DNA from: a virus
IMG/VR virus record: IMGVR_UViG_3300044641_004197
Location: 1 to 64,000 of that record
Length of the DNA: 64,000 nucleotides
Reading direction: 5' to 3' (one strand)
This document shows, piece after piece, positions 35,831 to 42,423 of the stretch (its first letter is position 1; each line of letters begins with the position of its first letter). The position numbers and the translations under genes are program-made. Under the pieces are notes generated by a model. The model had not been told where the DNA came from and did no database searches. It saw only the letters and a list, made by a program, of their open reading frames with translations.

Positions 35831-36873
35831 AAAATGTAATAATTAACGATCCTTCTTTAAGAGACGGAAACCATTGTGTAAAACACAAAATAAATTTAAA
35901 AAGTATTGAGAATTATTGTAAATTTGCAGAATCTGCACATATTCCTGTCGTTGAAGTCGGCCATGGAAATGGTTTAGGTGCATCTTCACTCTTAATAGGT
36001 CAATCTCCTCATACGGATGAAGAAATGTTAACAGTAGCAAGAAATAATTTAAAATTGTCAAAACTCAGCGTTCATGTAATTCCAGGAATGGCAACTATAA
36101 AACGTGATATTCAACCCGCAATTGATATTGGCGTAGATGTATTTCGTATTGCAAGTCATGTAACAGAAGCAAACGTTACACAGAAACATATAGAATATGT
36201 AAGGAACAAAGGAAAAAATGCATATGGAGTTTTAATGATGTCAGCATTAGCGGATACAAAAACTCTAGTAAACGAAGCAAAAAAGATGGAAGAGTATGGT
36301 GCAGATACATTCCTCATTATGGATTCAACCGGAACATATCTACCAAAAGACGTTGAAGAAAGAATTAAAGCATTAAAAGATAATTTATCAATCAAGATCG
36401 GTTTCCACGGACATAATAATCTAGGATTAGCTATAGCAAATTCTTTGGTTGCAGTCCAAAATGGTGCCGACATAATAGACGCATGTATTCGTGGATTTGG
36501 TGCTGGTGCAGGAAACGCTCAATTAGAAGCATTGATTCCAGTTCTTGAACAATATGGATACAATACGAATATAGATTTTCAAAAAGTTATTTTAGAATCA
36601 GATAACGTAATGCAGTATATGGTAGAAAACGTGCCAACAACTGCACCCATAAACATATTAACAGGCTTGAACAAATTGTTCTCTGGTTTTGAAAAACCAA
36701 TAATTAAAGCATCAAAGTTGTATGGATTGCAATATTCATCATTAATATTTGAATTAGGAAATCGAAAACTTGTGGCGGGACAAGAAGATCTAATCTTAGA
36801 AATAGCTCAAAATATTAAAAAGAAACCATCCAATACGTCTGATGAGGGGTGGGAACGTATTTCATGTCCATAG
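35827..36873 (+). CDS. 4-hydroxy-2-oxovalerate aldolase (DmpG/MhpE-like)
   Basis: 348 residues from the ATG at 35827, which overlaps the previous stop (an upstream ATG at 35791 would add 12 unrelated residues). DPSLRDGNH (Arg12, Asp13, His16) holds the catalytic residues of DmpG; PVVEVGHGNGLGASS, IGFHGHNNLGLAIAN (metal-binding HxH) and FGAGAGNAQLEAL follow. It is a class II pyruvate-metal aldolase cleaving 4-hydroxy-2-oxopentanoate to pyruvate and acetaldehyde, or running in reverse. Pyruvate would feed the ThDP enzyme. It ends TAG, then TTT ATG in the same frame starts the next gene. Confidence 0.88.
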   Translation: MKNVIINDPSLRDGNHCVKHKINLKSIENYCKFAESAHIPVVEVGHGNGLGASSLLIGQSPHTDEEMLTVARNNLKLSKLSVHVIPGMATIKRDIQPAIDIGVDVFRIASHVTEANVTQKHIEYVRNKGKNAYGVLMMSALADTKTLVNEAKKMEEYGADTFLIMDSTGTYLPKDVEERIKALKDNLSIKIGFHGHNNLGLAIANSLVAVQNGADIIDACIRGFGAGAGNAQLEALIPVLEQYGYNTNIDFQKVILESDNVMQYMVENVPTTAPINILTGLNKLFSGFEKPIIKASKLYGLQYSSLIFELGNRKLVAGQEDLILEIAQNIKKKPSNTSDEGWERISCP

Positions 36874-36876
36874 TTT

Positions 36877-37716
36877 ATGAAAATATTAATAACAGGAGGT
36901 AATGGGTATATTTCAAAAAGTATATCTGAAAAACTTCGAAATATAGGCCACATTGTAATTTCTCCGTCAAGACAAGAAATGAACGTTACAAATTTTAGTG
37001 ACGTTAATCTTTTTATTGAAAAACACACACCAGATGTAGTAATTCACGCAGCATCAAAAGGAGGATATCGTGATGTTCCAGATACACACGAAGTCTTTTT
37101 AGAAAATACAATGATGTTTGAGACTTTAATTAAAGCAATACCATCAAATATCCCTATTATCTTTTATACATCAGGAGCAGACTTTGATAGACGAAACGAA
37201 ATAAAAGAAATTATAGAATCTGACGTTGTAAATCGATGGCCAGTAGACCCTTACGGATTGTCAAAAAACTTGATAGTAAGAAGAATTTTGCAGGGCAATC
37301 ATAAAAATATAAGTATTTTAAGAATATTTGCAGCGTTCAACGAAGATGAAAAAAACACACGATTTATTAAAAAATCCATCTTAAATATAAAAGAGGGATT
37401 GCCTATTACTATACATCAAAATCGAGAAATTGATTTTTTCTATATTGACGATTTGGTCACTGTTACAGATTATTTATTAAATAAATTGCTTAATAATCAA
37501 TTTCATATTAATATATCATATATCAACAAAACAACTTTATTAGATGTTTCTAAAATTATCTGCAAATACACAAGTCATTTAAATCCTAAAATAACAATTT
37601 TAAATGAAGAAGAAGGTGTTTCATATTCTGGATATGGTCAGAAATTGAATAGTTTTTCTTTGCCATTAATAGGATTAGAAGAAGGTATATCTAGAACCGT
37701 TAAGAAATTAATATGA
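36877..37716 (+). CDS. NAD-dependent epimerase/dehydratase (extended SDR)
   Basis: 279 residues. ILITGGNGYISKSISEKL (nucleotide site, GGNGYIS), DVVIHAASKGGYRDVPD, FYTSGADFDRRNE, then DPYGLSKNLIVRR with the YxxxK pair. The C-terminal sugar-binding part is short. The fold is that of NDP-sugar reductases or epimerases such as RmlD. In this block it may be the ketoreductase that acts after the two-carbon addition, like YerF after YerE. That pairing is inference from order. Confidence 0.75.
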   Translation: MKILITGGNGYISKSISEKLRNIGHIVISPSRQEMNVTNFSDVNLFIEKHTPDVVIHAASKGGYRDVPDTHEVFLENTMMFETLIKAIPSNIPIIFYTSGADFDRRNEIKEIIESDVVNRWPVDPYGLSKNLIVRRILQGNHKNISILRIFAAFNEDEKNTRFIKKSILNIKEGLPITIHQNREIDFFYIDDLVTVTDYLLNKLLNNQFHINISYINKTTLLDVSKIICKYTSHLNPKITILNEEEGVSYSGYGQKLNSFSLPLIGLEEGISRTVKKLI

Positions 37717-38987
37717 TTACATTTTGTATAAATACATGTAAAAATGAAAGACACCACCTTGAATTATTGTTCAAGTCACTTGCGACCAATCTTTCAAGAA
37801 AAGATTATAACATTATTGTATTCGTTGACAGTGATAATCAAAATACAACAGACTGGTTAGTTTCACAAAAAAATATATTTAAGAACTTAAAGATCGTAAA
37901 AAATCCAAACGCAATTCCAGTAGGATATCAACGAAATATTAATCTGATGTTTGAAATGGCAGACACTGATATTGTTTCGTATATTCAATCGGACATGGTG
38001 ATCTGTAAAGACTATGATTTAGAAATCATTAAAAATATAGACGATAACACAGTGATATCTAGCACCAGAATAGAACCACCTCTACACCCACCTTCTTCAG
38101 AAAAAATTACCTTTGATTTTGGATTAGATCCTCAAAATTTTAACTTTGACGAATTTCAAAAATTTTCCCAACAACAAAAACAAAACAAATTAACAGATTA
38201 TTGGTTCGCTCCATTTACGCTTTATAGAAAAAAATGGATAGAAATCGGCGGACACGATACTCTGTTCAGACGTTCAAGAGAAGATTCCGATATCTTGTAT
38301 AGAATGTGTTTAAATGGAATGAAGTTTAAACAAGATTGGAATGCAATTGTATATCATTTTACATGCACATCGTCTAGAGGTAAAGAATGGTGGAAACAAG
38401 AAAACCAAGAAAAAACAAAATTACAAAGTATAGCAGATCAAATTGAAATGACTAGATTTTTGAGAAAGTGGGGCAAATTTAAACACAATACTCAAAAAGA
38501 CGGAGATGAGTATAAATATAATATTTCAATTAATTTTAATAATGTAAAAAATAATGAACGGTTTATATTAGAAAATTATTTTCTGTTTAACAAAATCGGT
38601 GTAGATAATCAATCATCATATGAAAGTTTGAAACGAGAGTATAATACGTTCCATGACTATGCAAATAGATTGTTGAACGTTTCAGATGAAACATGGAAAA
38701 ACTTAAAATCTTCATATAGAACATTTGATTTTGAAGACATATTCAGTAACAACATTGTAGATGACGATATTGTTATCTCATTAAATTTAAATAAAGCAAA
38801 TAACAATACAATCAATCATCTAAGACAACTCCAAGACATTGTAAAAAATTCATTAAATGAAACTGACACCGGAGAATTTATTCTGGACGATTCTATATAT
38901 ATAAAAGTAAATAAAGTCGTAAATAGAATATCAGAAAACATTGTTGTAAACAATCCTCCATTCACATTACCATTAGAATATCTATGA
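37713..38987 (+). CDS. Glycosyltransferase family 2
   Basis: 424 residues. FCINTCKNERHHLELLFKSL, IIVFVDSDNQNTTDWL, NPNAIPVGYQRNINLMFEMA and SYIQSDMVI (the DxD equivalent as SDM) give the GT2 catalytic core. WFAPFTLYRKKWIEIGGHD and RRSREDSDILYRM (the ED base) complete it near residue 195. About 180 C-terminal residues (predicted helical, Asn- and Lys-rich) have no recognisable domain. There is no membrane anchor. ATGA overlap with both neighbours. It could transfer the modified sugar made by the preceding genes. Confidence 0.8.
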   Translation: MITFCINTCKNERHHLELLFKSLATNLSRKDYNIIVFVDSDNQNTTDWLVSQKNIFKNLKIVKNPNAIPVGYQRNINLMFEMADTDIVSYIQSDMVICKDYDLEIIKNIDDNTVISSTRIEPPLHPPSSEKITFDFGLDPQNFNFDEFQKFSQQQKQNKLTDYWFAPFTLYRKKWIEIGGHDTLFRRSREDSDILYRMCLNGMKFKQDWNAIVYHFTCTSSRGKEWWKQENQEKTKLQSIADQIEMTRFLRKWGKFKHNTQKDGDEYKYNISINFNNVKNNERFILENYFLFNKIGVDNQSSYESLKREYNTFHDYANRLLNVSDETWKNLKSSYRTFDFEDIFSNNIVDDDIVISLNLNKANNNTINHLRQLQDIVKNSLNETDTGEFILDDSIYIKVNKVVNRISENIVVNNPPFTLPLEYL

Positions 38988-39316
38988 TAACAATAACATG
39001 TTTTATTTTGTTCGTTAATATAATCTGGTTTGAAACCGAAGCATTCGTTGAATATATAAAATTATTCAGACTTGATTGGTTCAAAGTTAACGAATATTTA
39101 AATGCAAAAAAATTAAACTTTGAACTCACATATCATTCATATTTATTAGCAAATCATAACAACTTTTTTACTAAATTAATAACATGTCCAATATGTTTCA
39201 CAACGTGGTTAAGCATTATATTGAGTGTATTATTTACACCATCTATATTAAATTTTTCAATTATATTCGTATTATCAATTGTTGGATTTAATATATATAA
39301 AAAAACATCAGTATGA
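38984..39316 (+). CDS. Small membrane protein with CPxC motif
   Basis: 110 residues. Hydrophobic segments at about 1-18 and 70-100, the latter after TCPICFTTWLSIILS, suggest two or three membrane passes. The CPICFTTW box at the membrane edge resembles DUF1360-type phage and bacterial membrane proteins, in which a CxxC-W patch precedes the helix. It is at the end of the glycan operon with ATGA overlaps, so it could anchor or transport the glycan product, but no function is known. Confidence 0.6.
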   Translation: MITITCFILFVNIIWFETEAFVEYIKLFRLDWFKVNEYLNAKKLNFELTYHSYLLANHNNFFTKLITCPICFTTWLSIILSVLFTPSILNFSIIFVLSIVGFNIYKKTSV

Positions 39317-39600
39317 TAATAACAAATCTAACAGAGTTCTTTTATTTTTTGAATAACAACGGATTTACAAATTTAAATCCTGTATTTGCAAGATTTATAA
39401 GTAGTGTCAATGATTTTAACGGAACCTGCGGATGTAAAGCTGCAGAAAAAAGCAAAAAATTAAACGTTTGCACACAACTATATACAGAATGTGCAAACGT
39501 TTTACCAACTTATAAATCTACATTATTTTCTAGATTTCCTACGGAGTCTTTTATCGAACTGAGGAATAACTCCATAGTCCTTAATACTATTAGAAGATAA
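39313..39600 (+). CDS. Hypothetical protein at the end of the rightward operon
   Basis: Not recognised. 95 residues with four Cys in two clusters (TCGCKAA, and VCTQLYTEC). The start overlaps the membrane protein's stop by 4 nt, favouring a real gene. A 13-bp inverted repeat lies inside it (39462-39502), and its last 78 nt are antisense to the convergent dNMP kinase gene, so the C-terminal third may be a run-on of the frame. Confidence is moderate. Confidence 0.45.
   Translation: MIITNLTEFFYFLNNNGFTNLNPVFARFISSVNDFNGTCGCKAAEKSKKLNVCTQLYTECANVLPTYKSTLFSRFPTESFIELRNNSIVLNTIRR
39462..39502. terminator. Bidirectional terminator-like hairpin between convergent operons
   Basis: AAACGTTTGCACA (39462-39474) and TGTGCAAACGTTT (39490-39502) are a perfect 13-bp inverted repeat with a 15-nt loop. 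Leftward it is followed by AATTTTTTGC and a second T run, and it lies 21 nt past the end of the dNMP kinase gene, so it fits as that operon's terminator. Rightward only TTTTACC follows. It sits inside the 95-residue frame. Confidence 0.6.
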
Positions 39601-40218
39601 TACTCCAATACTAGTCAAAGCTGTATTTACGTTTTCAATTATATAAGGACATTCTACAATTTGTTCCTTGGTGGTGTATTTCTCAGAATAGTCTTCCCAT
39701 TCAAAACTATAATCTGCTCTATTTTTTACCTTTGGGTTATTAATAGATTCATGTTCATTGGGAGGCAAATCATATACCTTCTTCTTTCTCTTAGAAGATG
39801 TATCATACTTAAACCTAGTAATATGAATTAATTTACCCGCCTGTTTATATTGTAACCATGTGCATTCATCTTCTGGATAATGATCATAACGAATATCCGT
39901 GATGAAAACAACATCTGCCTTGGATTTACCAACACGTTGTTCCATCTTTTGAGTCCAATATCTACCACCACTAATCTTTCTCATTACATCACCATATGCA
40001 ACTAACAATGGACGAATAATAGTCTTTTCCTCTGTATTTTCTGTAAAGACATCAATTCCTGTCTTCTTATAAATCAAATCTTTTAAATCAAACTTGAGTT
40101 CATATGCCAACGCAAATCTCTCAGTCTTTAATCCTTTTTCTTCTAATACATTCTGCGCAACTGTGGTAAACAAATCTTTACCACTTCTAGCTAAACCTGA
40201 TACACCAATCAATTTCAT
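39523..40218 (-). CDS. gp1: Deoxynucleoside monophosphate kinase (gp1-like)
   Basis: 231 residues (T4 gp1 has 241). LIGVSGLARSGKDLFTTVAQ near residue 3 is the family's P-loop, LVAYGDVMRKISGGRYW the nucleotide-binding region, and VFITDIRYDHYPEDE the later conserved block. The enzyme phosphorylates dTMP, dGMP and modified dCMP in T4. It supplies dNDPs for the polymerase, alongside the window's NrdAB and dUTPase. ATGA-type overlap with the gp62-like gene shows coupling. The last 78 nt overlap a convergent frame. Confidence 0.85.
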   Translation of the reverse strand: MKLIGVSGLARSGKDLFTTVAQNVLEEKGLKTERFALAYELKFDLKDLIYKKTGIDVFTENTEEKTIIRPLLVAYGDVMRKISGGRYWTQKMEQRVGKSKADVVFITDIRYDHYPEDECTWLQYKQAGKLIHITRFKYDTSSKRKKKVYDLPPNEHESINNPKVKNRADYSFEWEDYSEKYTTKEQIVECPYIIENVNTALTSIGVLSSNSIKDYGVIPQFDKRLRRKSRK

Positions 40219-40745
40219 TGTTCAAATAACCTTTCAATTTCTTTATCTGTTTTACCATATAACTTACAAATATCCGTTATATAAGATATCCCAGACTCGT
40301 TTTTTAATAAAATCTTACAATAGTCCTTAACTTCATCACTTCCTAACTGGAAGTGTTTGGACAATATCTCAATCAATTCTTCATTATATTTTGTGGCGGA
40401 AGATTTAATCCACTTACAAAACTTTCTACCAGATGGAGTCAAATCACAACAAACCTTGTAGAATTGTTCATTTGGAATAGATTCAAAATATCTAGACAAA
40501 TATGCCATAGATTCAATAGAACCAACATCCATACTCAACCCCATCAGTAATGTATACTTACTGAAGGATTTCTTCTCTACATCAGATAAATTTGTATAAT
40601 AATCATCAGACTTTACCTCACGAATGTGATTTATGTGATCAAATAAACCTTTACTCTTCGTCTTCGTCGATAAGGTCTTTTTCTCTTCGTTGGATATCTC
40701 GGAGCCGTTCTTCGACGGTTTTTGATTTTTCTTCGGTCTTGCCAT
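40215..40745 (-). CDS. gp62: Probable clamp loader small subunit (gp62-like)
   Basis: 176 residues (T4 gp62 has 187). After a basic low-complexity N-terminus, LFDHINHIREVKSDDYY and KKSFSKYTLLMGLSMDVGSI begin an all-helical body. SGRKFCKWIKSS then resembles the R-F-x-W-xK patch of gp62. The call depends on size, helical pattern, that patch and the neighbouring dNMP kinase. It would complete the gp44 clamp loader. The first 95 nt overlap the upstream membrane-protein frame. The overlapping part encodes the low-complexity N-terminus, so the true start may be later. Confidence 0.55.
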   Translation of the reverse strand: MARPKKNQKPSKNGSEISNEEKKTLSTKTKSKGLFDHINHIREVKSDDYYTNLSDVEKKSFSKYTLLMGLSMDVGSIESMAYLSRYFESIPNEQFYKVCCDLTPSGRKFCKWIKSSATKYNEELIEILSKHFQLGSDEVKDYCKILLKNESGISYITDICKLYGKTDKEIERLFEQ

Positions 40746-40998
40746 TTGATTTAATCTTATTGATTCTAGCTCTGATAGAGTTGATTAACAATGATAGTTG
40801 TTTTTGATTACCATTCAAAGATTTTATATCACTATTTAAACGAGACGTTCTATTATCTAATATATCCAATTTTTCGTCAATAGTGTTATTAGACAACAAG
40901 TAAAAAAATGCCAATAGCCCTAGAGCTATTGGCATTGTCTTGGGAAATGCCGACGATACTACACAAATAATAATTATAAGTATCGTTTTAGTAATCAT
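40651..40998 (-). CDS. Membrane-anchored coiled-coil protein
   Basis: 115 residues. A hydrophobic N-terminus (ITKTILIIIICVVSSAF and IALGLLAFFYLL) gives one or two membrane passes; the rest is a charged coiled coil ending in DEDEE. The membrane anchor plus coiled coil recalls inner-membrane spanins or tethering proteins, but there is no lysis gene nearby. An apparent intrinsic terminator lies inside its membrane-coding part. Its last 95 nt overlap the gp62-like frame, so one of the two starts may be wrong. Confidence 0.5.
   Translation of the reverse strand: MITKTILIIIICVVSSAFPKTMPIALGLLAFFYLLSNNTIDEKLDILDNRTSRLNSDIKSLNGNQKQLSLLINSIRARINKIKSNGKTEEKSKTVEERLRDIQRREKDLIDEDEE
40908..40935 (-). 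terminator. Intrinsic-terminator-like hairpin inside a reading frame
   Basis: On the leftward transcript: ATGCCAATAGC, loop TCTAGG, GCTATTGGCAT, then TTTTTTA. The 11-bp stem is perfect and followed by six U, the classic intrinsic terminator pattern. It lies about 60 nt into the membrane-protein gene, upstream of gp62 and dNMP kinase, and could attenuate their expression. Confidence 0.6.
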
Positions 40999-41134
40999 TC
41001 TCTTCTTCTAGAAAGTCTTTCACAGACTTCTTTTTGGAAGGATCAAGTCCTTCCCACTTCTTGAGTTTCTTACTATTTTTTGACTTTTTACCCTTGAAAG
41101 GTTTGTCAGAATTACGACGAAATGTCTTTCCCAT
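40988..41134 (-). CDS. Small basic protein (48 aa)
   Basis: A 48-residue frame. It starts MGKTFRRNSDKPFKGKKSKN, is very Lys-rich in its first two thirds, and ends in the acidic VKDFLEEENDY. The charge split suggests a disordered nucleic-acid- or protein-binding peptide. It overlaps the next start (40998) by 11 nt and lies 21 nt below a well-expressed-looking small gene, so operon context supports it. There is no known homologue that I recognise. Confidence 0.6.
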   Translation of the reverse strand: MGKTFRRNSDKPFKGKKSKNSKKLKKWEGLDPSKKKSVKDFLEEENDY

Positions 41135-41155
41135 ATTTCAACTACAATTTATGTT

Positions 41156-41368
41156 TTAACGACGAGAAGCAGCACGCTTAGTAGCGGTGATGATACGAGT
41201 CAAAGCATTGACCTGGCGGCCATTCAACTCAATACGCTTTTCACCCTCAACGATAACCAACTTGGTTGCCTTCTTGGTAGAAGCAAACGGAACAACAACG
41301 TGAGCACGAACACCTTGAACGGCAGTCTTAGCAAACGTGGTGCGCTTATTCTTATTAGTAACGATCAT
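41156..41368 (-). CDS. Small basic protein with strong leader
   Basis: Not recognised. 70 residues (VRAHVVVPFASTKKATKLVI, ending TKRAASRR), beta-strand rich in the middle and strongly basic. Codons are richer in GC than in neighbouring genes, as is usual for highly expressed genes. It has a Shine-Dalgarno AAAAGGAA 6 nt before the ATG and an A-rich leader resembling that of the 128-aa gene at 44070. A nucleoid- or RNA-binding role would fit its charge, but no domain proves it. Confidence 0.6.
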   Translation of the reverse strand: MIVTNKNKRTTFAKTAVQGVRAHVVVPFASTKKATKLVIVEGEKRIELNGRQVNALTRIITATKRAASRR

Positions 41369-41432
41369 ATTTTTTCCTTTTTTATTTATTTTGTTTTTGT
41401 TTTTCAGTTAGCGATTTACTAACATAAATATA

Positions 41433-41461
41433 ATACTACACGAACAAACTCACATCGTCAA
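41433..41461 (-). promoter_or_regulatory. Sigma70-like promoter with hairpin leader
   Basis: Read leftward: TTGACG (41461-41456), a 17-bp spacer, TAGTAT (41438-41433). Predicted start is near 41426, giving a 58-nt leader. The leader begins with a small stem (GTTAG/CTAAC), continues as an A-rich tract and ends in AAAAGGAAAAAAT before the ATG at 41368. The same design occurs at 44456. Confidence 0.5.
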
Positions 41462-41474
41462 CAACTTTTACTTA

Positions 41475-42386
41475 TTATATTTTGTAGGTCTGTTCGAACT
41501 TTTCAATAGCATAGTCCTTACCCTTGAACTCAAATTCAAAGTCAACATCCAAATTTTGATATTCAGCAGGAATCTCACGGACATAATCCGCATGAGCACG
41601 GGGATTGCTATTGTTCAAATCATTGTCACTAAAGTGAAACAACGGACGATGCTTACCCCAAGTAGACATTGCAAGATTAACATCTTCAGTAGCAGTCAAC
41701 TTGCCAGTATTACAGCGGTAGTGTAAATTGTCATAAGTAATAGGAATGCCAGTATTTTGATATACGTAATCATACAGTTCTTGAACTTTCCAACTATTAG
41801 GTTTATCTTCGTTTTCCAAAACCAGCCTAGACCTCACTTTCTCAGAAAGGCTGTTATATACATCAATAAAACGCAAGGCGATGTCCTTTACGTTACCCTT
41901 GTAACAATTCATATGAATGTTTATAGGAGCATCATACGAACGAGGAAGACCAAAGTAGTCCATCATCTTGCCATGCATCTCCAATTCTTCAATAGATTTC
42001 TTAACTACAGCAGAATTGGCACTGGCAGGAACAACGAACTGGTCAGGATGAGTGCTACAACGGATATTATACTTTTTGATAACCGCAGCAGCAAGATCAA
42101 ACTCTTGTTTGATTTTAGAAAAATTATAGGTATTCTCAAGCAACAAATTAGCATCTGGCAATGTTTCCAGAGGCATCATACCACTACTGATACGATAATT
42201 CCAACCACGTTGACCACAAAACTCCAACGTCTTACGAGTAACATAAACGTTGTTAAGAGTTCTATCCGCAACAATACGTTCGGCGGAATTACGTTCAAGA
42301 GCAAGAAATCTAGTCTTGGTCATGGTTGACGCTTTGATTCCTTGTTCTTGAAGTTTGAGAGAAATGCAACAGAGTGACTTTTTCAT
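41475..42386 (-). CDS. UV damage endonuclease, UvdE/UvsE-like
   Basis: 303 residues, TIM-barrel. YRISSGMMPLETLPDANLL, CSTHPDQFVVP, NIHMNCYKGNVKDIALRF, SRLVLENEDK (Glu-Asn-Asp/Glu metal site), ITYDNLHYRC and LFHFSDNDL match UVDE in order. The enzyme uses metal ions to nick DNA 5' of pyrimidine dimers and other lesions, starting excision repair. In the His-rich metal site some positions differ (NLHYRC for the bacterial D-x-H-H). The promoter hexamers lie immediately before the ATG, so its mRNA is probably leaderless. Confidence 0.85.
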   Translation of the reverse strand: MKKSLCCISLKLQEQGIKASTMTKTRFLALERNSAERIVADRTLNNVYVTRKTLEFCGQRGWNYRISSGMMPLETLPDANLLLENTYNFSKIKQEFDLAAAVIKKYNIRCSTHPDQFVVPASANSAVVKKSIEELEMHGKMMDYFGLPRSYDAPINIHMNCYKGNVKDIALRFIDVYNSLSEKVRSRLVLENEDKPNSWKVQELYDYVYQNTGIPITYDNLHYRCNTGKLTATEDVNLAMSTWGKHRPLFHFSDNDLNNSNPRAHADYVREIPAEYQNLDVDFEFEFKGKDYAIEKFEQTYKI

Positions 42387-42392
42387 TCTCTT

Positions 42393-42420
42393 ATTATAAC
42401 TAACTTATTATAAATGTCAA
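42393..42420 (-). promoter_or_regulatory. Consensus sigma70 promoter, leaderless start
   Basis: Read leftward: TTGACA (42420-42415), a 16-bp spacer, TATAAT (42398-42393). Both hexamers are perfect. Six nt separate the -10 from the ATG at 42386, so with standard spacing transcription begins on the A of the start codon. No Shine-Dalgarno sequence can exist on such a transcript. Confidence 0.7.
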
Positions 42421-42423
42421 CGG

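Noticed and set aside
20100-39600. Glycosyltransferases acting on hydroxymethylated DNA bases as in T4
   Set aside because: No dCMP/dUMP hydroxymethylase or alpha/beta-glucosyltransferase of the T4 DNA type is present; the enzymes look like polysaccharide and deoxysugar enzymes. DNA glycosylation cannot be excluded, but is not supported.
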